In this document: one piece after another, positions 16,343 through 24,827 of the stretch
Layout of the letters: each line of letters opens with the position of its first letter
How positions within the stretch are numbered: the stretch's first letter is position 1
Position numbers and translations under genes: made by a program
Notes under the pieces: generated by a model
Databases searched by the model: none
Told to the model about the DNA's origin: nothing
What the model saw: only the letters and a program-made list of their open reading frames with translations
Source: JBHJOF01 sp050330055
GTDB taxonomy: Bacteria > Pseudomonadota > Alphaproteobacteria > Kiloniellales > JAKSDN01
Direction: 5' to 3'
Assembly (NCBI GenBank): GCA_050330055.1
Contig: JBHJOF010000316.1
Coordinates: 1 to 34,496, forward strand
Length of the DNA: 34,496 nucleotides

Positions 16343-17311
16343 CTAGTTGTCCTTGACGAGCCCGGCCTTCGGCAGATCTCTCGCCATCGCCCTGTAACCC
16401 TCCTTCAGGAGCGATTCGTACTGTTTCGATGACAGGTAGACGGGCTCCATGCCCAGGTTTCTCAGCGTCGCCTGGACCTGCTCGCTATTGATGGCCTTGG
16501 CGAAGGCCTCTTCCAGAACCTTGATGACGTCGTCCGGCGTGTCTGCCGGCGCGGCCAGCCCGGCGTAGCTCTCCACCTCGACGTCGTAGCCCTGCTCCTT
16601 GAGGGTCGGCACCTCGGGAAGCTCGTACCAGCGGACGCTGCTGGTCGAAGCGAGCAGCCGCAGCGCGCCGTTCTTGACTTGCGGGGCGATGCTGGTCGGG
16701 TTCTCGACCAGGAGATCGACGAAGCCGCCGAGGGCGGCGGTGGTTGCCTCCTGGCCGGAGCTGTACCTGATCCATTTGAAACTGGCGCCGATCTCCTGGC
16801 CCAGCCTCGTCATGGTGATGGCGCCCAAGGCATCGGTTGCGGCATAGGTGAGTTCGCGTCCGGAGCGTGTCGCTTCGACGACGTCAGCCATTGACTGGAA
16901 CGGCGAGCCGGTGGCAACCGCAAGGCCGGAGCGATAGCGCGCGTGACCGACTATGAAGCGGAAGTCGTCGAGACTGTAGGGAACCTCCTGGAGGTGGGGC
17001 ACCACGGCCATCGGAGAGAAGCTCGCGACGCCGATCGTGTAGCCGTCCGGCTTTGCCTTGGCGAGGAAGGCCGGCCCGACGGTGCCAGAGCCCCCTGCCC
17101 GGTTCACGACACGCAGCGGCTGGCCGAGAATCCCGGCGGCCGCCTCGGCGAGGACGCGGGTTGAAAGGTCGGTGCTCCCTCCCGCCCCGTAGTTCACGAT
17201 CAGCTCGACCTCCTTTTCCGGAAAGGCCAGGGCAGACTGTACCGGGACACTGGCCACCAGTGCGGCCAGTGCGAAGGGGATCGCTCCAAGTATTTTCTGC
17301 AAGGTCATCAT
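16343..17311 (-). CDS. tctC: Tripartite tricarboxylate transporter substrate-binding protein
   Basis: This 322-residue periplasmic binding protein is of the Bug/TctC family. A signal peptide is clear: basic MMTLQK start, hydrophobic core, and an ALA cleavage site around residue 29. The mature protein starts with FPEKEVELIVNYGAGGSTD, the family's typical first strand and ligand loop; a second motif is AFLAKAKPDGYTIGVAS. The start is set by GGGAGGTAAG before two adjacent ATG codons. It delivers a carboxylate, not identifiable from sequence, to TctA/TctB. The order tctA-tctB-tctC on the minus strand with tctC last is compatible with one operon, although 109 nt separate tctB and tctC. Confidence 0.94.
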   Translation of the reverse strand: MMTLQKILGAIPFALAALVASVPVQSALAFPEKEVELIVNYGAGGSTDLSTRVLAEAAAGILGQPLRVVNRAGGSGTVGPAFLAKAKPDGYTIGVASFSPMAVVPHLQEVPYSLDDFRFIVGHARYRSGLAVATGSPFQSMADVVEATRSGRELTYAATDALGAITMTRLGQEIGASFKWIRYSSGQEATTAALGGFVDLLVENPTSIAPQVKNGALRLLASTSSVRWYELPEVPTLKEQGYDVEVESYAGLAAPADTPDDVIKVLEEAFAKAINSEQVQATLRNLGMEPVYLSSKQYESLLKEGYRAMARDLPKAGLVKDN

Positions 17312-17420
17312 CGTCTTACCTCCCTCTTGTTGATCTCGCTTTCCGCAAGGAAAGCAGCGCGCGAAGTGTTGAGCCGCCCCTGCTTTCGAGCGACAGGCTC
17401 CACGCTCGTGGGCTGAGCGC

Positions 17421-17888
17421 TTAGACGGCATCGAGCAGGCTTGGGAGCCGGACGTGGAAGCCATACTCAAGGCAGCCGTAGACGGCGGGCGGAGCCAGGA
17501 TTGCCAAAAGCAGCAGCCTCCAGCCGCGCTCCTTGAGGAGCGCGCCAAAGCCAAGAATCAGGTAGGCGCCGCCCAGGAGAAAGCCGGCGTGCAGAAGGAT
17601 CAGATAGCCTGACAGGGGCACGGCCAGGACCAGCGCGACGCGGGCGAGCCCCTGGCGATTGACGGTCAAGCTCCCCTCGTCCTTCCCAAGCACCACGCTG
17701 ACCAAGTGGGTGGCTACAAGGACGATCGCTGCGACCAGGAGCGCCTTGGGGTAGGCATCGGCTGGCAAGTCGCCGGCGATTCCCTTTGGGATCTCGTTCG
17801 AGAGCCGAAGCAGCACGATGGCCAGGACGAGCAGCAGGCCGAAGACGAGGAAGTCTCTCCTTTTCCTTGAGATCCGGATCATGGCCAT
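17421..17888 (-). CDS. tctB: Tripartite tricarboxylate transporter small membrane subunit
   Basis: This 155-residue membrane protein has the TctB pattern of four hydrophobic segments: FLVFGLLLVLAIVLL near residue 15, ALLVAAIVLVATHLVSVVL near 50, ALVLAVPLSGYLILLHAGFL near 85, and the paired C-terminal segments. A basic N-terminus (RISRKRR) points to the cytoplasm. It lies 15 nt after tctA. Two ATG codons (17888 and 17882) are possible; the first is used. It works with TctA as the small permease subunit. Confidence 0.9.
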   Translation of the reverse strand: MAMIRISRKRRDFLVFGLLLVLAIVLLRLSNEIPKGIAGDLPADAYPKALLVAAIVLVATHLVSVVLGKDEGSLTVNRQGLARVALVLAVPLSGYLILLHAGFLLGGAYLILGFGALLKERGWRLLLLAILAPPAVYGCLEYGFHVRLPSLLDAV

Positions 17889-17903
17889 GGCCCGCCGTTG
17901 CAG

Positions 17904-19400
17904 CTATCCCGTCTGACGGCGCCTGCTCCTCTGCTTGCGCAGGAGGATGCAGGACACCATGAGCAGCGCCGCCAGCCAGAGCCCATTGGCGAGCGTGCTC
18001 TCGAAGAAGATTCCGAAGGAACCGTCCGATATCTGCAGCGCCCTTCGAAAGTTGTCCTCCAGCAGTGGCCCCAGGATGAAGCCGACAAGGAAGGTGGTCC
18101 TGGGAATCTCCAGCTTGATCATGAGGTAGCCGATCAACGCGAAGAGGAAGGCAAGACCAACGTCGAAAAGGCTCTGCTGGTAGGCATAGGCGCCGACGAC
18201 GGCCAGGAAAAAGACCGTGGGAAAGAGCAGCCCGACGCGGATGCTGGCCAGCCGGGAGAAGGCGGGAATGAGGCTGAGGCCTATGGCCAGGAGCGCGACA
18301 TTGGCCAGGATCAGCCCGGCGTAGATGCCATAGACGACCTGCGGCGCCTCCTGAAAGATGAGCGGTCCCGGCGCGATGCCGTGAATGAGGAAGGCACCTA
18401 TGAGGACTGCGGCCTCGAGGTCGCCCGGAACGCCGAGGCCCAGGAGCGGTATCAGGTTCGCGCCGCTTACCGCGTTGTTGCCCGATTCGGCGCCGGCGAT
18501 TCCCTCGATCGAACCCTTGCCGAACAGTTCCGGCCGCCTGGCAAAACGCCAGGCGTTGTCGTAGCCGAGAAAGGCGCCCAAGGTCGGTCCGAGCCCCGGC
18601 ACGATGCCGACGATCGTGCCGATGAGCGAGCCGCCGGCAATCGGCCGCAGCATGAGCCTGGCGTCGTCCCGCGTTATGCTGCTGTCGGCGCGGCTGCCGG
18701 GCGGCGGAAGGTGCGCGCTCGCCGTCGGCCGGGGTTCTTCGATTTGGCGCAGCAGCTCGGCCATCGTGATCATGCCGATCAGCAGGGCCACGAGTGGTAC
18801 GCCGCCGTAGAGATCGATTGTGCCGAAAGTGAAGCGGGGCATGCCGGTGGTCGGGTCCAGGCCGATCAGAGCAGTGCAAAGCCCCGCGACCGCTGCGATC
18901 AGGCCTTTCAGGAGCGATTGGCCGGACGCAGAGCCGACGATCGTCAAGGCGACGATCGCGACGGCGGTATACTCGACCGGCCCGAACGCGAGAGCGACTC
19001 TTGCCAGGTGCACGGCCGTCAGGATCAAGACGATGTCGCTGAAGGTGTCGCCTATGACGGAGGCGACGAGCGAGACCTTCAGAGCTTTGCGGCTCTTACC
19101 TTGCCTAGCCAGGGCATGCCCGTCCTCGATCGTGGCCGCCGCGGACGAGGTGCCGGGCGCCTTGAGCAGAATTGCCGAGATGGAACCGCCGTAGATGCCC
19201 CCTTTGTAGGCACCCATCATCATCAGGATCGCGGTGGTCGGATCGATGTGGAGGGTGAAGGGGATCAGCAGAGCGATCGCCATGGTGGCTGTAAGACCGG
19301 GTATCGCTCCGAGGACGACGCCGGCTGCCACGCCAGCGAAGAGGAAAGCGAGATTGAGGGGCGAGAAGATGTCCCCCACGGCCGTGATCAGGACCTCCAT
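17904..19400 (-). CDS. tctA: Tripartite tricarboxylate transporter large permease subunit
   Basis: This 498-residue, roughly 12-segment inner-membrane protein carries the TctA hallmark near residue 30-80: GAIPGLTATMAIALLIPFTL, then GAYKGGIYGGSISAILL and PGTSSAAAT. A second, internally repeated GIVPGLGPTLGAFLGYDNAW lies near residue 265, reflecting the two-fold repeat of this family. It transports the substrate presented by TctC, driven by an ion gradient. The gene is divergent from the GntR-type regulator at 19910, with a 509-nt shared control region that holds a candidate promoter and operator. Length is normal for the family. Confidence 0.95.
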   Translation of the reverse strand: MEVLITAVGDIFSPLNLAFLFAGVAAGVVLGAIPGLTATMAIALLIPFTLHIDPTTAILMMMGAYKGGIYGGSISAILLKAPGTSSAAATIEDGHALARQGKSRKALKVSLVASVIGDTFSDIVLILTAVHLARVALAFGPVEYTAVAIVALTIVGSASGQSLLKGLIAAVAGLCTALIGLDPTTGMPRFTFGTIDLYGGVPLVALLIGMITMAELLRQIEEPRPTASAHLPPPGSRADSSITRDDARLMLRPIAGGSLIGTIVGIVPGLGPTLGAFLGYDNAWRFARRPELFGKGSIEGIAGAESGNNAVSGANLIPLLGLGVPGDLEAAVLIGAFLIHGIAPGPLIFQEAPQVVYGIYAGLILANVALLAIGLSLIPAFSRLASIRVGLLFPTVFFLAVVGAYAYQQSLFDVGLAFLFALIGYLMIKLEIPRTTFLVGFILGPLLEDNFRRALQISDGSFGIFFESTLANGLWLAALLMVSCILLRKQRSRRRQTG

Positions 19401-19493
19401 CAGGCGGCGCCCTCGTGCGGAAGCCCGGAGGCGACGTCAAGGGACCAGACGCGGCCCCCCAGAGGATTACCGCCGGGAGTTTTCCGCGGACTT

Positions 19494-19507
19494 TTTGTTA
19501 TCACAAA
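19494..19507. promoter_or_regulatory. Candidate GntR operator, TTTGT-tatc-ACAAA
   Basis: This is a perfect 5-4-5 inverted repeat, the size expected for a GntR-family dimer. Twelve of its bases (TTTGTTATCACA) recur in reverse orientation at 22486-22497. It lies downstream of the candidate tctA promoter, where a bound repressor could block transcription. The regulator encoded at 19910 is the obvious candidate to bind it. Confidence 0.5.
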
Positions 19508-19565
19508 CGGTCGGATCACGGGGAAAGTCGCCTAATTTGTGGTATTTTTCGTGCTGACTGCGAAA

Positions 19566-19594
19566 ATAATGTAACATTTCTATAAAGGGATCAA
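19566..19594 (-). promoter_or_regulatory. Candidate tctA promoter
   Basis: On the minus strand TTGATC (19589-19594) and CATTAT (19566-19571) are spaced by 17 nt, matching a sigma-70 promoter reasonably well. The site sits in an AT-rich part of an otherwise GC-rich region, and leaves a leader of roughly 160 nt to the tctA start. Confidence 0.4.
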
Positions 19595-19661
19595 GGCAAA
19601 TCCGCAAGGCTTGGGACAAAAGTCAAGGCAGGACGCCAGAAAAGACTTGCTTTGCGCAGAC

Positions 19662-19691
19662 TTGACGACAGCCGCGTCATACGATTTTATA
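19662..19691 (+). promoter_or_regulatory. Candidate promoter of the GntR gene
   Basis: TTGACG (19662-19667) is followed after 18 nt by TTTATA (19686-19691). The leader to the ATG at 19910 would be about 210 nt, which is long. The assignment is tentative. Confidence 0.35.
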
Positions 19692-19909
19692 ACATTCAGC
19701 GCTAGGCTTGGTCCGCGTCGCCGGCATCCGCCGGCTGCTGTGCTGGCTGACAGGGCCGGCATTTTTGCGGCCGCGGCTCTGGCGTAGGGTCGTAAAGCGG
19801 ACGGCCAGCGAGCCGGATCGGAGCTGCGGGCCGCGCCTGCCCGGGAAGTTGGCCGTGCGGCGCAGGCCTACAAGCCGCCATCGAGCCTTTACACATTGAG
19901 AAGCAGGCC

Positions 19910-20647
19910 ATGTCCACTACCAGCCCTAGCGTGACTCGAGGCAACGAGGCCTATGAAGCGCTCCGGCAGGCGCTGATAAGCGGTCGCTTTCTTCCGGGCC
20001 AGAAGCTGACGTTGCGCGCCTTGGCGGGGGCGCTGGGAATGAGTGTTACGCCGGTGCGCGAGGCCATTCATCGCCTGACGGCCGAGCGCGCGCTCGAGGG
20101 ATCGGCCAATCGCTCCGTGCGCATACCACCGATGACCCGTGACCGGATCATCGAGCTGCGGGACATCCGCCTGGTGGTCGAGGGCCTCGCTGCCGCTCGG
20201 GCCGCCGACAAGGCCTCGCCGGAAGAGATCAAGCTCCTGCGTCAGCTGGCGATCGAGCTTGTTGCCGCGCGTGCGCGCGGCGATGTGTCAGCCGACATAG
20301 CCAAGCTTGCCGAGTTTCAGTTCACTTTATACCGCATGTCGCGCATGCCGCAGCTTGTGAACTTGATCGAGTCGCTATGGCTGCAGACCGGCTCCTGCCT
20401 GCGCCTGCTCTATCCCGATTACGTGAAGTCGCTGAGGCACGACTGGCGAGGAGAGGTCATCCGTGCGCTCGAGCGGCGCGACCCGGAGGCCGCGCGACGG
20501 GCGATAGAGAGCGATATCGGCCCGGCCCTGAGCTACATCGCGGATCTGGCCGGCCCGGATGGCGTCATTCGGCCCGAGACGCTCGCGAGCCGGACTCGCC
20601 ACGAGCGGGATCCTTTCGGGGGATCGCCAGCCGAGACGGCACGATGA
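19910..20647 (+). CDS. GntR-family transcriptional regulator (FadR/FCD type)
   Basis: This 245-residue regulator has a winged helix-turn-helix (about 12-70: YEALRQALISGRFLPGQKLT, then LAGALGMSVTPVREAIHRL) and a C-terminal all-helical FCD ligand domain (about 80-225, starting IIELRDIRLVVEGLAA). Such proteins usually bind a small carboxylate or amino acid and repress nearby uptake or catabolic genes. Divergence from tctA and the inverted repeat at 19494-19507 suggest it controls the transporter; the matching 12-mer at 22486-22497 suggests it also controls the PLP-lyase-like gene. The ligand is unknown. Confidence 0.93.
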   Translation: MSTTSPSVTRGNEAYEALRQALISGRFLPGQKLTLRALAGALGMSVTPVREAIHRLTAERALEGSANRSVRIPPMTRDRIIELRDIRLVVEGLAAARAADKASPEEIKLLRQLAIELVAARARGDVSADIAKLAEFQFTLYRMSRMPQLVNLIESLWLQTGSCLRLLYPDYVKSLRHDWRGEVIRALERRDPEAARRAIESDIGPALSYIADLAGPDGVIRPETLASRTRHERDPFGGSPAETAR

Positions 20648-20889
20648 GTGGTGAAGGGACCGGCAGTCCGTTCGGCACTGCGGTAGCCGTCTGCCCTTGA
20701 GCGCGGGGAGCGCCTTCACGATGCAGCCGGCGACGGCCAAGCCCCCGGGAGCGAGCGGGCTACAGCCCCTGCCCGGCGAAGCTTCGCTGTCCTGGGCCAC
20801 CCCCGGTCGGATCGTCTGCCGGTGGCAGACCGGGCCGGCGTGGGCCGCCTCACTCAGCCGACTCCCGTCCCTTCGCCGGAGAAAGGACC

Positions 20890-22218
20890 ATGCAAAGCGC
20901 TGCGCATAACCCGAGATCCGCGGCTGCCTATGACCGTGCCCGCCTGGTCATGCCTGGCGGGAATACGCGGAGCACGGCCTTTGAGGCTCCCTTTCCGCTC
21001 TACATCGCCTCCGGCGCAGGGGCTTACGTTCGCGATCTGGACGGTAAGGAATACCTGGACCTGCAGAACAACTTTACCGCCCTGATCCATGGACACTGTC
21101 ACGAAGCGACTGTGACCGCGCTGCGCCGGCAGCTCGCAGCTGGACTCTGCTTCAGTAGCCCGACGCTGCTCGAGGTGGAGCTTGCGGAGCTGCTCTGCAG
21201 TCGCGTGCCGTACTTCGAGCAGCTGCGCTTCACCAACACGGGCAGCGAGGCCGTGATGATGGCAGTGAAGGCGGCACGAGCACTGACCGGACGCTCGAGG
21301 ATCGCCAAGTGCGAGGGCGCCTACCACGGAAACTACGACCCCGTCGAGGTAAGCCTGGACTCGGCGCCGGAGAATTGGGGCGATAGGCTCCCACGGAAGA
21401 TCCCCTTTCATTGCGGGACCCCACAATCGGTGCTGGACGAGACTGTCGTGCTCCCCTTCAACGATGTGGAGACAAGCGCGGGGATCCTGGAGGAAGTTGC
21501 GGCAAACCTGGCGGCGGTCGTGGTCGATCTCATGCCCTCGCGCGCAGGGCTGATTCCGGCCACGCCCGCGTACCTCCGGTTCCTGCGGCGCTTCACCAAG
21601 CGCCACGGGGCTCTGCTGATCTCAGACGAGGTGCTCAACTTTCGCCTCGGCTATCAAGGCGCCGCCGCCCGCCTCGATTTCGAGCCCGATCTCTGCGCCT
21701 TCGGAAAGATCATCGGCGGCGGGCTGCCGGTAGGCGCGCTTGCCGGGCGGGCCTACGCGATGTCCGTTTTCGATCCAAGCAAGGGCAAGCCCGCCGTCAC
21801 TCACGCTGGGACCTTCACCGCCAACCCCATGACCATGACCTCGGGTCTTGCAGCGATGCAGGCCATGACGCCTGAGGCTTTCACGCGGCTCGACGAGATG
21901 GGCGAGCGGGTGAGACGTGAGCTGCAGCGGACCTTCGATGATGCGGACATGCCGGCTCAAGTGACCGGCAAGGGATCGCTCTTCCTGATTCATTTGAAGC
22001 CGAACAGGCCTCAGAGCTACCGCAACGCCTACCGAGATGCCGACGAACGCAGGCGGTTGGACAAGCTGATCCACAGCATCCGAGACCACGGCGTGCTGCT
22101 GTCGCCGATCGGCCTGGGCGCGCTTTCCACCGCGATGACGGCCGGCGACGTCGATCGTCTCCTCGAGGCGTTCCACGACAGCCTCAAGATGGCGGAGTCG
22201 AACGTCTTGCGGGATTGA
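20890..22218 (+). CDS. Class III PLP aminotransferase, glutamate-1-semialdehyde aminomutase-like
   Basis: This 442-residue enzyme is of the subgroup-II aminotransferase fold. Seen are the start-of-fold VMPGGNTRS (20-28), the phosphate loop NTGSEA (116-121), the SDEV Asp that holds the PLP pyridine nitrogen (D246), and the Schiff-base lysine K273 in FGKIIGGGLPVG. GGAGAAAGGA lies before the ATG. The closest named family is glutamate-1-semialdehyde aminomutase, but the gene sits in an uptake/catabolic cluster and not with tetrapyrrole genes, so another omega-amino or amino-acid substrate is likely. It follows the regulator by 242 nt on the same strand. It may act on a compound imported by TctABC or released by the M81 enzyme. 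Confidence 0.9.
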   Translation: MQSAAHNPRSAAAYDRARLVMPGGNTRSTAFEAPFPLYIASGAGAYVRDLDGKEYLDLQNNFTALIHGHCHEATVTALRRQLAAGLCFSSPTLLEVELAELLCSRVPYFEQLRFTNTGSEAVMMAVKAARALTGRSRIAKCEGAYHGNYDPVEVSLDSAPENWGDRLPRKIPFHCGTPQSVLDETVVLPFNDVETSAGILEEVAANLAAVVVDLMPSRAGLIPATPAYLRFLRRFTKRHGALLISDEVLNFRLGYQGAAARLDFEPDLCAFGKIIGGGLPVGALAGRAYAMSVFDPSKGKPAVTHAGTFTANPMTMTSGLAAMQAMTPEAFTRLDEMGERVRRELQRTFDDADMPAQVTGKGSLFLIHLKPNRPQSYRNAYRDADERRRLDKLIHSIRDHGVLLSPIGLGALSTAMTAGDVDRLLEAFHDSLKMAESNVLRD

Positions 22219-22554
22219 GTCTGCCCGAGCTGCTGCCGGACCGCAGTATAAACTCACTTGATCGTATAACATAACCACAGGGATGAAGCCGCTGTGAGAG
22301 ACTTTCTCCGCCGGCTGTCGCCCGAGGGCACCGGGCGGCCAATACCTGCGCTGACTTCCCCACATTTTTTATATCTATTACAGCACTGTAAGCCGTCTCC
22401 TCGCTTGACGGCAAAGTGCACTTGAGCCGAGGCCGGCGCGCATCGTGGCACGAGCCGTCATCTTTTCGTTGCCATCTCTTCCAAATGTGATAACAAATCA
22501 GCATTGGCTCGGCGGGCCTGCTGAGACGTGCATGCGATTGGGGAGGTTAGGTTC
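22219..22554. other. AT-rich promoter region of the PLP-lyase-like gene
   Basis: This 336-nt gap contains the TATAACAT octamer (22265-22272), an AT-rich stretch near 22365-22380, and the operator-like 12-mer at 22486-22497. A start codon at 22528 is in frame but has no ribosome binding site. No other gene was seen. Confidence 0.5.
22486..22497 (+). promoter_or_regulatory. Second copy of the operator 12-mer
   Basis: TGTGATAACAAA is the exact reverse complement of bases 19494-19505 in the tctA/gntR region. It ends 57 nt before the GTG start of the PLP-lyase-like gene. Its symmetry is weaker (TGT-N4-ACA) than that of the first site. Confidence 0.45.
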
Positions 22555-23799
22555 GTGGCTGCATTTCCGAAGACGGGCCGACCATGGGAAGACATCAGGA
22601 AGAGCCTGATTTGCGCCAAGGAGGGCGACTTTCACTGGCGGACCGGCCGCTTGCCTCTCTATGTCTATTATGACGACGAGGAGCTGCTCGCGGTCTCGAA
22701 GCAGGCTTTCAACCTCTACTTCTCTGAGAACGCCCTGGGCAGGACGGCCTTTCCAAGCGTGGTCTGGCTCGAGGAAGAAGTCGTCAAGATGGCGCTTGAG
22801 CTCTTCGGTGGAGGTCCAAGGGCGGTGGGCACCTTCACCTCCGGCGGCACGGAAAGCCAGTTCCTGGCCCTCAAGGCCGCACGAAACAAGGTGAGGGCCG
22901 AGCGACCGCATCTCTCCGAGCCGAAGGTCATCATTGCACGGACCTGTCATCCCAGCATCAGCAAGGCCGCGCACTATCTGGGTATGCAGGTCGTACGGGT
23001 TCCAGTGTCGGAGGATTTCCGTGCCGACGTCGATGCCATGAGCAAGGCGGTCGATGACAAGACAATCATGCTGGTGGGCTCAGCACCAGGCTACACCCAT
23101 GGCGTTTTCGACCCCATCGCAGCGCTCGGGCAGCTGGCCTTGAATCGGGGGCTATGGCTCCATGTGGATGCTTGCCTCGGTGGATTCCTGGCCCCCTTTG
23201 CCAGGATGGAGGGCTACCCGATACCGGCGTTCGACTTCAGGGTCCCCGGCGTCACGAGCCTGGCCGCAGACCTGCACAAGTATGGCTTCTCGGCGAAGGG
23301 CGCCTCAGTGCTGTTGCTCCAGGACGCCAATCTCCAGCCTTACCAGCGCTACGAGTTCCGCGATTGGCCAAGAGGCCTTTACCGGACCGACACCTTTCTG
23401 GGCTCTCGGCCCGGTGGGCCCGCGGCATCCGCTTGGTCGGTGATCAACTATCTCGGGGAGGCTGGCTATCGTCGCCTGGCTCGAAAGATCATGGGGACGA
23501 AGGAGCGGCTGATTGCAGGAATCGAGAGGATCGCCGGATTGGAGGTTGTGCGCCCTTCCGAGCTCTGCATGCTGCTATACCGATCCAGGGATCCCGGTCT
23601 CGACATCAACGCCGTGGCCGAAGGCATGAGTGCCTTGGGCTGGTTCGTCGGGCGCTGTCTCGACCCGCTGGCGATTCACTTCGCGATCAATCCCGTCCAT
23701 ACGCCGATCATCGGCGACTATCTGCGGGATCTGCGAGACGTCACGCAGGATGTCAGGCGGACGGGCCGTGTGGGGCGGGTCGACGAGCATACCTACTAG
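22555..23799 (+). CDS. Group II PLP decarboxylase / sphingosine-1-phosphate-lyase-like enzyme
   Basis: This 414-residue PLP enzyme shows TSGGTES (95-101, phosphate and cofactor loop), H132 in CHPS (ring stacking), D205 in HVDACLGG and the Schiff-base lysine K242 in DLHKYGFSAKGAS. The HKYG and GGTES forms match sphingosine-1-phosphate lyases and their bacterial relatives more than amino-acid decarboxylases. It may cleave a phosphorylated or amino-alcohol compound to an aldehyde and an amine, or decarboxylate an amino acid; the sequence does not decide. The GTG at 22555 is chosen because GGGGAGGTTAGG lies just upstream; GTG at 22528 is the alternative. The gene converges on the EamA gene. Confidence 0.9.
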   Translation: MAAFPKTGRPWEDIRKSLICAKEGDFHWRTGRLPLYVYYDDEELLAVSKQAFNLYFSENALGRTAFPSVVWLEEEVVKMALELFGGGPRAVGTFTSGGTESQFLALKAARNKVRAERPHLSEPKVIIARTCHPSISKAAHYLGMQVVRVPVSEDFRADVDAMSKAVDDKTIMLVGSAPGYTHGVFDPIAALGQLALNRGLWLHVDACLGGFLAPFARMEGYPIPAFDFRVPGVTSLAADLHKYGFSAKGASVLLLQDANLQPYQRYEFRDWPRGLYRTDTFLGSRPGGPAASAWSVINYLGEAGYRRLARKIMGTKERLIAGIERIAGLEVVRPSELCMLLYRSRDPGLDINAVAEGMSALGWFVGRCLDPLAIHFAINPVHTPIIGDYLRDLRDVTQDVRRTGRVGRVDEHTY

Positions 23800-23840
23800 C
23801 CATCTGTCGGCCCGACCATGGCTCCAGGTCCTTGGCCAGG

Positions 23841-24806
23841 TCAGAGTCTCGTCCTCGGGCGTGGCGGAAGCAACAATCTGCCGGTCTTCTCTCCCTGAAC
23901 CGCATAGATCCCGCCGGCGACGATCATTGCAATGCCCGCGAGATCGCCGAGATTCGGCAAATCGCCCCAGATGAGATAGCCAAGGACGATCACCCAGACC
24001 AGCCCGCTGTAGATGAAGGGCGCCACGGTCGATGCCTGCGCATGGCATAGCGCTTGGGTCGAGAGATACTGGGCGATGGCCCCCAGGATTCCCAGGAGAC
24101 AGAGGAGCAGGAAGTCGGACATCCCGGGGGCAACCCAGTAGAACGGCAGCCCCGCCGCCGAGATGGCGCTCGCCACCAAGCAGCAATAAAAGACGATGGT
24201 AACGCTCCGCTCCGTGCTGCTGAGGTGCCGGACAAGCAGGCTGCCCAAGGCGTAGAACAGCGCGTCTCCCAAGGCAAAGAGAGTCCCGTAGCACAGCACA
24301 TCGAAGCCGGGGCGCACGATCATGAGGACGCCGAGGAAGCCCGCCACTACGGCAAGCCAGCGCCGCAGGCCGATCGCTTCCCGCAGGAGTGGGCCGGCAA
24401 GGGCGGTGATGAAGATCGGCCCGGCGAAGCCGATCGCCGCGGCGTCCGTGACAGGAAGCAGATGGAACGACATGAAGGAGCAGAAGAGCATAGCGACCCA
24501 CAGGAGGGCACGGAGCAGGATGGCGCCAGGACGTCTCGTCTTGAGACTGGCGGCACCCCCCGTTCGGGCAACCAGAACCACCGAGGTCGCCAGGGCAAAG
24601 AGGCTGCGGAAGAAGACGAGCAAGGGAACCGGATAGCTCTCTGCCAAATGCTTGCCAAGCAGGTTCAGAACCTGAAACAGGCAGATTCCGGCGATGCAGC
24701 AGCCTATCCCAAGGACAAGATTGGGACGGCTGACTCCAGAGGCGCTGAAGCTGGAGCGTGCCGAGACAGGCGGTTGTGTCCCCGAGAGGACAGAGAGGCG
24801 CCGCAT
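23841..24806 (-). CDS. EamA/DMT-family transporter, likely exporter
   Basis: This 321-residue protein has about ten hydrophobic segments in two EamA repeats (about 35-165 and 180-300), typical of drug/metabolite transporters that export amino acids, metabolites or signals. Conserved-looking parts include GKHLAESYPVPLLVFFRSLF and, in the second repeat, STVAPFIYSGLVWVIVLGYL. It is the last gene of a three-gene minus-strand operon (oxoamine synthase, GNAT, EamA) with gaps of only 19 and 21 nt, so it probably exports that operon's product or a precursor. ATG at 24806 is used; no strong ribosome binding site is visible, which suits translational coupling. Confidence 0.88.
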   Translation of the reverse strand: MRRLSVLSGTQPPVSARSSFSASGVSRPNLVLGIGCCIAGICLFQVLNLLGKHLAESYPVPLLVFFRSLFALATSVVLVARTGGAASLKTRRPGAILLRALLWVAMLFCSFMSFHLLPVTDAAAIGFAGPIFITALAGPLLREAIGLRRWLAVVAGFLGVLMIVRPGFDVLCYGTLFALGDALFYALGSLLVRHLSSTERSVTIVFYCCLVASAISAAGLPFYWVAPGMSDFLLLCLLGILGAIAQYLSTQALCHAQASTVAPFIYSGLVWVIVLGYLIWGDLPNLGDLAGIAMIVAGGIYAVQGEKTGRLLLPPRPRTRL

Positions 24807-24827
24807 CGCCGGATCAGGCAAGGCAGC

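Larger units (their letters stand above)
19401..19909. other. Divergent control region between tctA and the GntR gene
   Basis: This 509-nt region is much richer in A+T than its flanks between about 19490 and 19700. It holds candidate promoters in both directions, the TTTGT-N4-ACAAA operator and no gene. A TATAACAT octamer (19688-19695) recurs at 22265-22272 upstream of the PLP-lyase gene. Confidence 0.6.

Noticed and set aside
17898..19535. Plus-strand frame of 545 codons opposite tctA
   Set aside because: TctA on the minus strand has hallmark motifs; the plus frame is very polar and matches nothing known.
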